64,000 nucleotides of DNA. Origin: Selenomonas sp. TAMA-11512. GTDB taxonomy: Bacteria > Bacillota > Negativicutes > Selenomonadales > Selenomonadaceae. Position numbers and translations under genes: made by a program. Position 1 is the first letter of the stretch. Every line of letters begins with the position of its first letter. This document shows positions 28,254-37,758 of this stretch, in pieces. The stretch is taken from contig NZ_AP029018.1 in assembly GCF_037076525.1 (NCBI RefSeq), forward strand, positions 434,001-498,000, read 5' to 3'. The notes below the pieces were generated by a model that saw nothing but the letters and a program-made list of their open reading frames with translations, ran no database searches and was not told the DNA's origin.

Positions 28254-29276
28254 ATGGATATAAACGGGAAAAAGATCATGATAACGACGGGCGGCGGCAT
28301 AGGTGATTCCATTATGTTTACGCCGGCTCTCCGCCGCATCAAAGAGCTGTATCCGTCCGCGCATCTCACCTTTCTGACGCGCTATCCGAACCATCGTCTC
28401 CTGGAGGGGCTTCCCTATATCGATAAGCTCATTTACATTCAGCGCGGGACGGCGTTCAGCCGACTGCGGATCGTCCCGCACCTCGCGGGACAGGATGCGC
28501 TTGTCATGACGGATTGGCAGCCGCAGACGCTTCTCTTTGCAAAGCTTCTGGGCGTGCCTCTCCGAGCCGGCTATCCGCGCGACGGGCATCCCTTTTCCAA
28601 GTATCTGACAAAGCACATCAAGCCGAGTGTCTTCGCCTCGACGGATTTTGCGGCGGAGACGAACGCGAAGGTATTCTCCGATGCGCTGGACATCCGCATC
28701 GACGGCGATATGACGCGTACGGATGTCAGCGCACCGACTGCCGATGAGCTGTCGAGCGTGGAGAAAAAGCTCGAGGCGATCAGCGCGGAGGGCGAATACA
28801 TCGTCATGTGTCCCTTTACGAGCGAGCTTGCAAAGGACTTTCCGCCGGCAGAGGCCATGCGGTGCGCAGCGCTTCTCGAAGAACGATATCATGCGCCGGT
28901 CGTATGGATAGGCTCGCCGGAGCGGGCGGGAGAAATCCGGTCTCCCCATAATCTCATGGGAAAGACGACGGTGGGCGAGAGCATCGCTGTTTTGAAAAAA
29001 GCGCGGTTCTTAGTCAGCGCGGATACGGGGCCTGTGCACATCAGCGCAGCGCTCGGCACGCCGACGGTCGTTCTCTTTGGCGCGATGACGACAAGCATCT
29101 GGGCGCCGAAGCGTCATGCCCGCATTGTCGCCTGTGACGGAAATACGAGCTTCATCCGTCCGGATACGGTAGAAGAGTACGAGCGGCAGGGGCTTCTGCG
29201 CATGGCCGCCATTCGCTCCGAGCAGGTCTTGGAGGCTGTCGAGACGCTCCTGCGGGAGGAATCGCAGCGTGAATAG
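28254..29276 (+). CDS. GT9 heptosyltransferase-like protein 1
   Basis: Family 9 enzymes (WaaC/WaaF/WaaQ type) add ADP-heptose or a related sugar to the LPS core. The N-terminal TTGGGIGDSIMFTPALRRIK is the acceptor loop; the donor domain has VSADTGPVHISAALGTPTVVLFG, the GT9 signature with Asp-Thr-Gly-Pro. The 340-residue length is normal. It lacks the C-terminal Cys-rich tail found in the next GT9 genes. The stop overlaps the next GTG start by 8 bases. Confidence 0.88.
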   Translation: MDINGKKIMITTGGGIGDSIMFTPALRRIKELYPSAHLTFLTRYPNHRLLEGLPYIDKLIYIQRGTAFSRLRIVPHLAGQDALVMTDWQPQTLLFAKLLGVPLRAGYPRDGHPFSKYLTKHIKPSVFASTDFAAETNAKVFSDALDIRIDGDMTRTDVSAPTADELSSVEKKLEAISAEGEYIVMCPFTSELAKDFPPAEAMRCAALLEERYHAPVVWIGSPERAGEIRSPHNLMGKTTVGESIAVLKKARFLVSADTGPVHISAALGTPTVVLFGAMTTSIWAPKRHARIVACDGNTSFIRPDTVEEYERQGLLRMAAIRSEQVLEAVETLLREESQRE

Positions 29277-30450
29277 GTACATGGAGGCGGCGGTCGCCTA
29301 TCTCGGCTATCCCCTGATGGCGTTCCGCCGTCGGAAGCTGCATGGAGGGCGACAGCGGAATGAGTGCCCGAATATCCTGATTCTTCGCCCGGACCGCATC
29401 GGTGATTTTGTCGTGACGACGCCCTTTATCCGGGAGGTGAGGAGCAATTTCCCGGATGCACACATCACACTTGTCGTGAGCCGTGCGTGCTTCGAGCTCG
29501 CCGAGCCGTGCCCGTACGTCGACGAGGTGCTGATGTATCAAAAAGCGTACGCAAGTCATAAGTACATGTCGAATTACCGCGCGGCTTGGGCATTTGCGAG
29601 GGAACACTTTACACGAACGTATGACTATGCGTTTCTGCCGTCGTTTGCCGCGCCCGATGCCTACGGAGAGGCGTGGCTGGCCTTCTACAGCGGGGCGAAG
29701 CATCGCGTCGGCTACACGGAGAAGGTCAGCGAAAGAAAGAGCTACTGGTATATGGGCGGCATCGATCTCTACCTGAATCGCCTCGTCTATACGGATCGAG
29801 TCATGCATGAGGTGGAGAGCGCACTGCACCTGCTGGAGGCCGAGCATTTGACGGTCGGAGAGCGTCGCCTGGAGCTGTGGACGACCGAGGCGGCAAGGCG
29901 GAAGACCGCGGAGCTCTTTGAACGGCTCGGCATACATGGGGAGAAGAAACGCCTGCTGCTCAACCTGTCGACAAGCAATCGGGAAAAGGATTGGCCGACG
30001 GATCGATATGCCGCCGTTGTCGAGACTCTCCGCGAGGAATTTGACTTTGCGCTGCTGCTCATCGGCGCGGGCGCCGACGCGCGGGAGTATCGGGATCGAT
30101 TTGCAGAAATCTACACGGGTATGTACCATGATCTGACGGATCAGCTTTCCCTCGTCGAGACGGTCGCGCTCATGCACGAAAGCGATTACTATCTGGGCGG
30201 TGATACGGGACCGATGCACATGGCGGCGGAGGCGGGACTCAAAGGCGTCGTGCTCTACAAGGACGCCGCCGATATGCAGGGCATTGTTCCGTCCAAGGTG
30301 TTTTCGCCGTGGCAGAGCCCGCTGCAGGTCATGCAGCCCGAGCACAATCTCGCCGGATGTGAGAAGGGCTGTCATCGGAAGCATCACTGTATAGCCCAAA
30401 TCGATGCCGGGCAGGTCATCGCAAAGATGCGGCGCATACTCGAAGAGTGA
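29269..30450 (+). CDS. GT9 heptosyltransferase-like protein 2 with Cys-rich tail
   Basis: N-terminal ILILRPDRIGDFVVTTPFIR and donor-site YYLGGDTGPMHMAAEAGLKGVVLY mark family 9. The C-terminus carries MQPEHNLAGCEKGCHRKHHC, a short Cys/His motif that recurs in the GT9 protein at 32542-33768. It starts at GTG 29269, inside the previous gene. The 393 residues are slightly longer than usual owing to an N-terminal basic helix. Confidence 0.87.
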   Translation: MNRYMEAAVAYLGYPLMAFRRRKLHGGRQRNECPNILILRPDRIGDFVVTTPFIREVRSNFPDAHITLVVSRACFELAEPCPYVDEVLMYQKAYASHKYMSNYRAAWAFAREHFTRTYDYAFLPSFAAPDAYGEAWLAFYSGAKHRVGYTEKVSERKSYWYMGGIDLYLNRLVYTDRVMHEVESALHLLEAEHLTVGERRLELWTTEAARRKTAELFERLGIHGEKKRLLLNLSTSNREKDWPTDRYAAVVETLREEFDFALLLIGAGADAREYRDRFAEIYTGMYHDLTDQLSLVETVALMHESDYYLGGDTGPMHMAAEAGLKGVVLYKDAADMQGIVPSKVFSPWQSPLQVMQPEHNLAGCEKGCHRKHHCIAQIDAGQVIAKMRRILEE

Positions 30451-30474
30451 TTTGTTTTGGAGAGGAGACGCAGT

Positions 30475-31434
30475 ATGCCAGAGGTTTCTGTGATTATGCC
30501 GGCGTACAACGTGGAGCCTTATATCGGAGCGAGCATCGATTCGATCTTGAAACAGAAGCATGAGGACTTCGAGCTGCTTGTCGTCGATGACGGTTCAACG
30601 GACGGGACGGCACAGGCAGTCGGAGACATAGCCGCGAAGGATGCGCGCGTCAAGCTTATTCGGCAGCCCAACGGCGGCGTCAGCGCTGCCAGGAACACAG
30701 GGCTTTCGCATGCCATAGGAGCATATATCGCGTTTTTGGACGGTGATGACTTCTGGAGCGAGGAATTTCTCTCGCGCTGTGTGGAGAGGATCGAGCGTCT
30801 CGAAATGCCGGCTTTTTGTTATGCTCGAACAAAAGAGGTGTTTCTCGACGGACGCACATCCGTCCTTGGCGGGGAAGTGCCCGGGTGCGGCACGCTGAAG
30901 GATTTCTTCTACCCGAAGACCGGAGAGATACGTCTTTCCTTCCATATCAGCGGTCTCTTCATACCGAAGGATATCATAGAGCGGCATGCGATACGCTTTC
31001 CGGCCGGCATCAAGCAGGGAGAGGACACGGCATTTTTCTATCAGCTGTTGGGCGTAGCCGGGGCCGTGCCTGTCGATGAGGTGCTCACGACGTATATGCG
31101 GCGCGAGGAGAGCGCGACGACAAAGGCCTATGATCCGGCGGATTGGGCAGGCGCCGTCGAAATGTACGGACGGATTGAGGACTTTCTTCGGGAGCATGCG
31201 GCAGAGGCGGACTTTGCCGCGTACAAGACGATGCGCGGCTATCACGCATATCGGTTCATTCGGCGTACAATGAAGGCCGGCTTCCTGCGGGAAGCGGATG
31301 CGTATCGAAAGAAGTTTCATGACTACATAGCGGATTTCAGTCAGGGCCCGTATGGGAAATGGGGAGATCGGCAAAAGGCGAAGCTGCTGCTGTCGGATTC
31401 GCCGCTCGCCGTGAAGGTCGCGTCAATACTTTAG
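30475..31434 (+). CDS. Family 2 glycosyltransferase (WcaA-like)
   Basis: A classic GT-A N-terminus: VSVIMPAYNVEPYIGASIDS, LLVVDDGSTDGT, GGVSAARNTGLSHAIGAYI, and DXD in FLDGDDFW. The second part has KQGEDTAFFYQLL, typical of bacterial O-unit or capsule transferases. ATG 30475 follows GGAGAGGAG. Substrate unknown; the context suggests LPS or O-unit sugars. Confidence 0.87.
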   Translation: MPEVSVIMPAYNVEPYIGASIDSILKQKHEDFELLVVDDGSTDGTAQAVGDIAAKDARVKLIRQPNGGVSAARNTGLSHAIGAYIAFLDGDDFWSEEFLSRCVERIERLEMPAFCYARTKEVFLDGRTSVLGGEVPGCGTLKDFFYPKTGEIRLSFHISGLFIPKDIIERHAIRFPAGIKQGEDTAFFYQLLGVAGAVPVDEVLTTYMRREESATTKAYDPADWAGAVEMYGRIEDFLREHAAEADFAAYKTMRGYHAYRFIRRTMKAGFLREADAYRKKFHDYIADFSQGPYGKWGDRQKAKLLLSDSPLAVKVASIL

Positions 31435-31523
31435 CCTGCACACGAACGGTCTTGTCGCCGTCCGTCAGGGAAATAAGCAATCCGTGAGGATTCTTGCGTT
31501 TTCACAACAGAGAGGGTGGAAGC

Positions 31524-32534
31524 ATGCGAGTTCTATACATCACGACCACGCAGAACGCGAGTCTCTTTGCCATGGATAAGACATTGATGAACATGGGGCA
31601 TGAAGCGCATTTCTTTCCGATGGATTCCTTTTATGCGAACGCGAGTTACGTGGAAAAAAAGCTGCAGAAGCTCGGCTGCAAAGCGGGTCAGAAGCGCTAC
31701 TATGAGGCGCAGAAAAGGCGTCTCCTGGAGCGGGTAAAAGAGCTTCAGCCCGAAAGCGTGCTGTTTTTCAATCCGAATTACGATCATGCGGAGCTGTTTG
31801 CAGCGATCGAGCAGACGGCGAAGCTGCGCATATTTCTCATCGATCCCATAGGAGAGGATATAAGACATCTGCCGCACCTGCCGAAGCAGGGGGTGTATAC
31901 GTATGACCGAGGGGATGTCGGCCGTCTGGCGGCGTACGGGATCGAGGCGCAGTACCTGCCGATCGGCGCGACAGATGCCTATGCATACGCCACGGTTCCG
32001 AAGGACATCGACATCTCTTTTGTCGGTACGCCCTACGGCGTGCGGTGGGAATTTCTGGATCGAATCGCCGCGACGGGGGAAAGGAACGGATGGAAGCTTG
32101 CCTTTTACGGCCCTTTTTATGAGGAGCAGAATGCAATCCGGTCCTGGCTGCAGAAGCGACGGTTTGCATCAAAGCATGGCGCACTGGCAAAGGTCGCCGT
32201 GAACGGTCGGCAGTCTCCCGCGGAGGTGGCGCTTGTTTACGCGCGCTCCAAGATCTGCCTCAACATTGACGGCAATGCCAGAGCACACTTTAATCCGCGC
32301 ACATATGATATATTGGCGACGGGAAGCTTCCAGCTTATGGACAGGCATCCGGACTTCCAGGAGGATATCATCGAGGGGCGAGATTACGCCGCCTTTGATG
32401 GGGCGGAGGACTGTCTGGAAAAATGTGCCTACTATCTGTCGCATGGGGAAGAGCGCGAGCGCATCGCCGGGCAGGGACACGAGAGTGCCAAGCATATCAC
32501 GATGGAGCATACGCTCCGCGAGCTGCTGAAGTGA
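31524..32534 (+). CDS. CgeB/DUF3880-type glycosyltransferase
   Basis: Weakly conserved GT-B protein. The C-terminal half has KICLNIDGNARAHFNPRTYD and ILATGSFQLMDRHPDFQEDI, the pattern of the CgeB-like Glyco_trans_1_2 family, followed by the typical LSHGEERERIAGQGHESA tail. The N-terminal half is Rossmann-like (MRVLYITTTQNASLFAMDK). ATG 31524 has GAGGGTGG upstream. It lies between GT2 and GT9 genes and ends seven bases before the next start. Confidence 0.75.
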   Translation: MRVLYITTTQNASLFAMDKTLMNMGHEAHFFPMDSFYANASYVEKKLQKLGCKAGQKRYYEAQKRRLLERVKELQPESVLFFNPNYDHAELFAAIEQTAKLRIFLIDPIGEDIRHLPHLPKQGVYTYDRGDVGRLAAYGIEAQYLPIGATDAYAYATVPKDIDISFVGTPYGVRWEFLDRIAATGERNGWKLAFYGPFYEEQNAIRSWLQKRRFASKHGALAKVAVNGRQSPAEVALVYARSKICLNIDGNARAHFNPRTYDILATGSFQLMDRHPDFQEDIIEGRDYAAFDGAEDCLEKCAYYLSHGEERERIAGQGHESAKHITMEHTLRELLK

Positions 32535-32541
32535 GGAGGGG

Positions 32542-33768
32542 ATGGTCATCCATCGATACGCAGAAAACATCTACCTGAGAGGGATAAGGTTCTTTGACCG
32601 CGTGCGCGGGGAAGATCATTCGGATGCTCCTCGAAAGAAGGCGGTTGTATTCATCTGCCGTCAGCCCCTGGGCGATGCGGTGCTGTCAACGATTGTCCTG
32701 CGCGGCGTGCGAAAGGCGTATGAAGGGGCGCATCTTTTCGTTGTGACGAGCCGGGCGAACAGGACATTCTTCGAGGCATCTTCCTATGCGGACGAAGTCC
32801 TTGTGCTGGAGGATACCGTCCACCGCGTGAAGAAGCAGCGCCGGCTTGTAAGGGAGTTCTGCCGCGAACACTTCCGCGATTATGACGTGCAGCTGGCGAT
32901 CATTCCGAATACGGGCATGCCGAATATATTTGAAGCCTTTCTGACGCATTATTCCGGCGCGAAAAGACGTGCCGCCGCGAGCGAGGTATTTCACCCGGTG
33001 ATGCACCGCGAGTACATGGGGCAGTATGACGCCTTTTTCACGGACGTATATGAGGAGGAGCGCGTATGCCATGAAGTGGAGAGCAATCTGGCCATGCTGT
33101 CCATGCTGGGGGTGAAGGAAGATCTTGTCATAGAGGTCTTTTCCACAGCGGCGGATAAAGAACGCGCGGACGCGCTCCTTGCGCCGCATCGTGACGAGTT
33201 GGCGGGGAAGGTGAAGCTCTTCGTCAATCCGGCAACAAGTGACGTGGCGAGAGACTATCCGGTGGAGCGATATGCGGAGATTTGCAGGCGGCTGCGTGAG
33301 GAAAAGGAGATCGCCTGCATCCTCTTGGGCTATGGAGAAAAAGCCGCACGGTACAGCGGGGCCTTTTGCGCGGAGATCCCGGAGGCGATTGACCTTACGA
33401 ATAAGACGACGATCGGTGAGATGATCGAGATCATTCGTCAGACGGATTTCTATCTCGGAGGGGATACGGGCCCCTTGCACATTGCCGCTGCCCTGAAGAA
33501 GCAAGGTGTTGCCGTCTTTCGATCAAGCGACGGTATGCCGCCGCTCGCCCTTGATCATATAAAGCGGCATCCATGGGACTGCGGCATCGTGACAATGCGG
33601 CCGGAGCACGCGCTCGCGGGCTGCGAAAGCGGCTGCAGGCGAAAGGAGGCGCACTGCATCCTGCAGGTGTGCGCAGAGGATGTGTATCGGGCGCTGCATG
33701 GGCAGCTTGATGCCGATGAACGGAAGAGCGATGCGCGGAATGGAGTTCATGCGGATGTTGAATCATAA
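32542..33768 (+). CDS. GT9 heptosyltransferase-like protein 3 with Cys-rich tail
   Basis: Family 9 features: VVFICRQPLGDAVLSTIVLR at the N-terminus and FYLGGDTGPLHIAAALKKQG in the donor domain. The C-terminal MRPEHALAGCESGCRRKEAH, then C, closely parallels the tail of the gene at 29269-30450, suggesting a duplication. GAGGGG lies six bases before the ATG. The next gene starts inside its last codons. Confidence 0.87.
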   Translation: MVIHRYAENIYLRGIRFFDRVRGEDHSDAPRKKAVVFICRQPLGDAVLSTIVLRGVRKAYEGAHLFVVTSRANRTFFEASSYADEVLVLEDTVHRVKKQRRLVREFCREHFRDYDVQLAIIPNTGMPNIFEAFLTHYSGAKRRAAASEVFHPVMHREYMGQYDAFFTDVYEEERVCHEVESNLAMLSMLGVKEDLVIEVFSTAADKERADALLAPHRDELAGKVKLFVNPATSDVARDYPVERYAEICRRLREEKEIACILLGYGEKAARYSGAFCAEIPEAIDLTNKTTIGEMIEIIRQTDFYLGGDTGPLHIAAALKKQGVAVFRSSDGMPPLALDHIKRHPWDCGIVTMRPEHALAGCESGCRRKEAHCILQVCAEDVYRALHGQLDADERKSDARNGVHADVES

Positions 33769-34777
33769 GCGAATCTTTATAGAAAGCAGCCCCGGGATCG
33801 GGGATCTCATTGAGCTGACACCTGTGCTGCGCGCGATCAAGGAGAAGTATCCCGCCGCGATCCTGACGGTGTGTTCCCGCAATCCGTTCAGCCTGGAGAC
33901 GATTGATCGAATTCCATACATCGACGCTACGCATCGGATGGACGGTAGTCCCTGGGGGCGCTGGAAGTCTTTCCTCTGCTTTTTGAAGCAGGACTATGTG
34001 CTGTTCAACTCCTATCAGGGCGCGTTGGTTCGCCTCGCAAGGCTGGCAGGCGTCAGGCACCGCGCCGGAAACTGCAAGGAGAAGCACTGGAACAGCGGCA
34101 TGTTTACCGTTCCCTATCCGTATACGAATCAGGATTCCATCAATATTCATGAGACGGATTACTTCGCACAGAAATTCGGCAAGGGGCTGGGCGAGAGGAT
34201 TGAAATCAAGGATTATCAGGTCGATGTATCCGAGCCGAATGAGGCTGAGATGCAGTCGGCAAAGAGCATACTCGAGGAGGTCGGCATCGAAGATGACAAC
34301 TATGTGATTGTAAACCTCTACGCGAACACGTCCATCGACTTCTCGAATGATACGATTGAAACGATTCTGCGGTATTGGGGAAAGTCCCACAAATTAGTGC
34401 TGACAGGAAAGCGCAATGAGAAGCTGGAAGCGCTACTGCGGGAGAGACAAATCTCGCAAAACATTCATCTCGTCATGGGAAAGACATCCATTATGGAAAT
34501 GATCGCGATGGTAAAGATGTGCAAATTTGTCGTCAGCATAGATACCGGTATCATTCACATTGCCAGCGCCCTCAGAAAGAAGACGCTCGGCATCTGGACA
34601 CAGGGTGGACCTGTCGAATGGCTGCCGAAGCATCATGTCATGCCCTGCAAGCTCCCCTTGGAATGCGGCTTGCCGCACTGCAAAGATCCGCACTGTACCG
34701 ATCCGAAGTGCGCGCGGCTGCCGAAGGATTTCCTGGAGGAGCACTTCAGGAAATTTGAGACAGAATGGCTGCAATAG
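33755..34777 (+). CDS. GT9 heptosyltransferase-like protein 4
   Basis: N-terminal IFIESSPGIGDLIELTPVLR and donor-site FVVSIDTGIIHIASALRKKT place it in family 9; here Asp-Thr-Gly-Ile replaces the usual Asp-Thr-Gly-Pro. The tail is rich in Cys and His (CGLPHCKDPHCTDPKC). Start ATG 33755 (or 33749) lies in the overlap with the previous gene, after TGGAG. Sugar donor unknown. Confidence 0.83.
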   Translation: MLNHKRIFIESSPGIGDLIELTPVLRAIKEKYPAAILTVCSRNPFSLETIDRIPYIDATHRMDGSPWGRWKSFLCFLKQDYVLFNSYQGALVRLARLAGVRHRAGNCKEKHWNSGMFTVPYPYTNQDSINIHETDYFAQKFGKGLGERIEIKDYQVDVSEPNEAEMQSAKSILEEVGIEDDNYVIVNLYANTSIDFSNDTIETILRYWGKSHKLVLTGKRNEKLEALLRERQISQNIHLVMGKTSIMEMIAMVKMCKFVVSIDTGIIHIASALRKKTLGIWTQGGPVEWLPKHHVMPCKLPLECGLPHCKDPHCTDPKCARLPKDFLEEHFRKFETEWLQ

Positions 34778-34874
34778 CGAGGGGGAACGAGAGACGGGCG
34801 CGGGATGTGCCCTGCAGGCGTGATGTAAGAGGTATATTGAACACGGTAAAGGATTCATATAGGAGAGTTTTTCG

Positions 34875-36089
34875 ATGGGAAGATTGAATGCATACGAAAC
34901 ATGGATGACCATAGCGCTCGGTATAACCTGTGTCGGTTCGCTTGCTTCGACGGCGCTGTTTTCGGCGGGCTCCGCTCTGCTCTTGGCCATATTTCTCTTC
35001 CGGCTGGTGCGGGAAAGACGGCTCGGCATACCTGCGGCATCACGCGCACAGGCGTACAGGATGGCGTTGGCGAGCATCGCGTATCTGCTGCTCCTCCTCA
35101 TCCCGGAGCTTATAACGGGTACGTATGATAAGGGAGCGGCGCATCTTATCAGCGAGATCAAGATACTCCCCATTCTGCTGCTCTCTTTGATGTACATCCG
35201 AAATTTTCAGCAGGTGCGCGTCCTGCTTTTCTGCCTGACGATTGCCATGCTCTATGACCATGTGCTGAGCTACGGACAATTTTTGGGAGGCGACATGCTG
35301 CCGAAGGGGGAGCAGGACTACCGCGCCTTTTACATCAATGTCATCCTGATCGTCTTTCCGTTTACAACGATTCTGCTCAGGCATGATGCGGTGCCGATGA
35401 AGGAAAAAATGCTTTTCGGACTCATGGGGATAAGTTCGCTTGTCGTCATATTCGGCATCAGTCAGCTTCGGGCCGGCTGGGGTGCTCTGGCGTGCATGCT
35501 GTTCCTGTGGATGCTCATCGACAGGGTGTGGAGGAAGCAGATTTTTGCGGGGATGGTGGTCATCAGCCTTTGCTTCGCCGTGTACGCAAGCCTTTCACCG
35601 ACCATTTATCAGCGCATTCTGTCCGTGACGGACCCGAGCTGGACGTACAACATGAACCGTGTATACGCGCAGACGTCTACGCTGCATATCATATCGGATT
35701 ATCCGATCGTCGGCATCGGCGTCGGCAACTTCAAAGAGGTGTACAACAGCGGTTATCATAACGAGCTGGAATTCGAGCACCTGGATCAGCCGCACAATTG
35801 GATTCTGCATCTGACGGTGGAGCACGGCCTCATAGGGCTCCTCGGGCTGTGCCTCTTTTACGGATACATTCTGTACAGATGCCTGCACATGTATCGCTCG
35901 TCCGTGAAGCTCAAGCGGAGCTTTTCCATCGCGCTCATTCTCGCCATCGCCGCCAGCCTCATCATGGGGATGTTTGATGTCAACATGATGAAAAAAGTCG
36001 TCTTCCGCGTCATGTACATCATGGCGGGCATAACGCTGGCTGTCGATGTGATGGACGAGGAAGAGCTGCAGAGAGCGAGCATACGATGA
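34875..36089 (+). CDS. O-antigen ligase / Wzy-like polymerase
   Basis: A polytopic inner-membrane protein with about ten hydrophobic segments and a large periplasmic loop around residues 230-310. The loop contains the hallmark DQPHNWILHLTVEHGLIGL (His-Asn, Glu-His-Gly) of the Wzy_C/WaaL family, plus an Arg in SQLRAGWGA. Such proteins join undecaprenyl-linked glycans to lipid A-core or polymerise O-units; a ligase role fits its place at the end of the core glycosyltransferase block. AGGAGAG precedes the ATG. Confidence 0.83.
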   Translation: MGRLNAYETWMTIALGITCVGSLASTALFSAGSALLLAIFLFRLVRERRLGIPAASRAQAYRMALASIAYLLLLLIPELITGTYDKGAAHLISEIKILPILLLSLMYIRNFQQVRVLLFCLTIAMLYDHVLSYGQFLGGDMLPKGEQDYRAFYINVILIVFPFTTILLRHDAVPMKEKMLFGLMGISSLVVIFGISQLRAGWGALACMLFLWMLIDRVWRKQIFAGMVVISLCFAVYASLSPTIYQRILSVTDPSWTYNMNRVYAQTSTLHIISDYPIVGIGVGNFKEVYNSGYHNELEFEHLDQPHNWILHLTVEHGLIGLLGLCLFYGYILYRCLHMYRSSVKLKRSFSIALILAIAASLIMGMFDVNMMKKVVFRVMYIMAGITLAVDVMDEEELQRASIR

Positions 36090-36105
36090 TATATCTATAG
36101 GAACA

Positions 36106-36135
36106 TTGGCATTTTCTTTCAAAAGATGATATAGT
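36106..36135 (+). promoter_or_regulatory. Probable serA promoter
   Basis: TTGGCA at 36106-36111 and TATAGT at 36130-36135 with an 18-base spacer, 36 bases before the serA start. Confidence 0.6.
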
Positions 36136-36171
36136 GATGAGTGTTTTTGCAAAGAGAGGGAGAGTTCACGT

Positions 36172-37755
36172 ATGAAGGTACTTGTTGCGGACGGTATTGC
36201 GGATAAGGGCGTAGAGATTCTTGCCGAGGAATTCGAGGTTGTGGAAAAGCCGAAGCTCTCGCATGAGGAGCTTCTGGATATCATCGGCGACTTTGACGCG
36301 CTCCTTGTGCGCTCGGCGTCGAAGGTTTCGGCGGATGTCATCGAGAGAGCGGAAAAGCTTCAGATCATCGGCCGTGCCGGCGTCGGTGTGGATAACATCG
36401 ATGTCGCGAAAGCGACGGAAAAGGGTATTATCGTCATCAATTCGCCGGGCGGCAATACGATCGCGGCGACGGAGCATACGATGGCGATGATGCTCTCGAT
36501 GGCACGCAACATCCCTGTCGCCAACGAATCGATGCAGCGGGGCGAGTGGAACCGCAAGGCGTATGTCGGGGTCGAGCTCCGCGGCAAGACGCTCGGCGTC
36601 ATCGGCATGGGCCGCATCGGTTCGGGCGTCGCCAAGCGCGCGCTTTCCTTCGAAATGAACGTCATCGGCTATGATCCCTTTATCAATGAAGAGCGTGCTC
36701 GTCAAATGGGCATTGAGATCGGCACGCTGGATGACGTCATTGAAAAATCGGATTTCATCACAGTGCACATGCCGCTCAACAAGGAGACGAAGGGCATGCT
36801 CAACAGGTCTGCCATGGAGCGCATGAAGGACGGCGTGCGTCTCATCAACTGCGCGCGCGGCGGCATCATCGACGAGGTCGATCTCGCGGACATGGTGAAG
36901 GCCGGCAAGGTCGCGGGCGCGGCCATTGACGTATTCACGGAGGAACCGCTTGCGGCGGATCATCCGCTTATCGGTGTCCCCGGTGTCGTGCTCACGCCGC
37001 ATCTCGGAGCATCGACAGTGGAGGCGCAGATCGGCGTTTCGGTCGATGTCGCGGAGGGCGTCTGCGCAGCGCTCAAGGGCGAGCCGGTGCTGACGGCCGT
37101 CAACATGGCAAGTGTCTCGAGGCATGTCATGGAGGTCATTCGCCCGTACCTCACGCTGGCGGAGCAGCTTGGCGCGACGATTGCGTCACTTGCCGACGGG
37201 GCGGTCAAGAGCCTCGAGGTCGAATACAACGGTGAGATTAGTGAAGTCTCGACAGGCATGGTCACGACGGGCATCATCAAGGGAATGCTCAATCCCATCC
37301 TCGAGTACAATGTCAACTATGTCAATGCGCCCAGTCTCGCGCAGGATCGTCACATCAAGGTGCGAGAGGTCAAGAACGCGGAGGCAAAGGATTTCGCTAC
37401 GCTGATCACGGTCCGTGCGCGGACGGAGAGGGGCGAGCGCAAGGTTGCGGGTACGCTCTTCGGTACGGAGGGACGCATCGTCTCCATCGATGATTTCCGC
37501 ATCGACGTCGACCCGCATGACCGCATCGTCATCTGCCCGCACACGAACGTGCCTGGTATCGTCGGCAAGGTCGGCACGATGCTCGGAGCGCACAATATCA
37601 ATATCTCGAGCATGCAGCTCGCGCGCACGGAGCAGCAGGGCATCAGCCTCATGGTTCTGACGGTGGACAACGATATTTCAAGTGCTGTCCTGAAGGAAAT
37701 GACGGACATGGACGGTATCTTCGGGGCACGTCTTGTCAACTTTGACGCCGTATAG
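36172..37755 (+). CDS. serA: D-3-phosphoglycerate dehydrogenase SerA
   Basis: It oxidises 3-phosphoglycerate to 3-phosphohydroxypyruvate with NAD+, the first step of serine synthesis. The NAD-binding fold is GVIGMGRIGSGVAKRA; the active-site region has NCARGGIIDEVDLAD (Arg), then Glu in FTEEPL and His in LTPHLGASTVEAQ. An intervening (ASB) domain and a C-terminal ACT domain (HDRIVICPHTNVPGIVGKVG) make it the long 527-residue form, often serine-regulated. GGGAGAG precedes ATG 36172. Confidence 0.96.
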   Translation: MKVLVADGIADKGVEILAEEFEVVEKPKLSHEELLDIIGDFDALLVRSASKVSADVIERAEKLQIIGRAGVGVDNIDVAKATEKGIIVINSPGGNTIAATEHTMAMMLSMARNIPVANESMQRGEWNRKAYVGVELRGKTLGVIGMGRIGSGVAKRALSFEMNVIGYDPFINEERARQMGIEIGTLDDVIEKSDFITVHMPLNKETKGMLNRSAMERMKDGVRLINCARGGIIDEVDLADMVKAGKVAGAAIDVFTEEPLAADHPLIGVPGVVLTPHLGASTVEAQIGVSVDVAEGVCAALKGEPVLTAVNMASVSRHVMEVIRPYLTLAEQLGATIASLADGAVKSLEVEYNGEISEVSTGMVTTGIIKGMLNPILEYNVNYVNAPSLAQDRHIKVREVKNAEAKDFATLITVRARTERGERKVAGTLFGTEGRIVSIDDFRIDVDPHDRIVICPHTNVPGIVGKVGTMLGAHNINISSMQLARTEQQGISLMVLTVDNDISSAVLKEMTDMDGIFGARLVNFDAV

Positions 37756-37758
37756 TAT

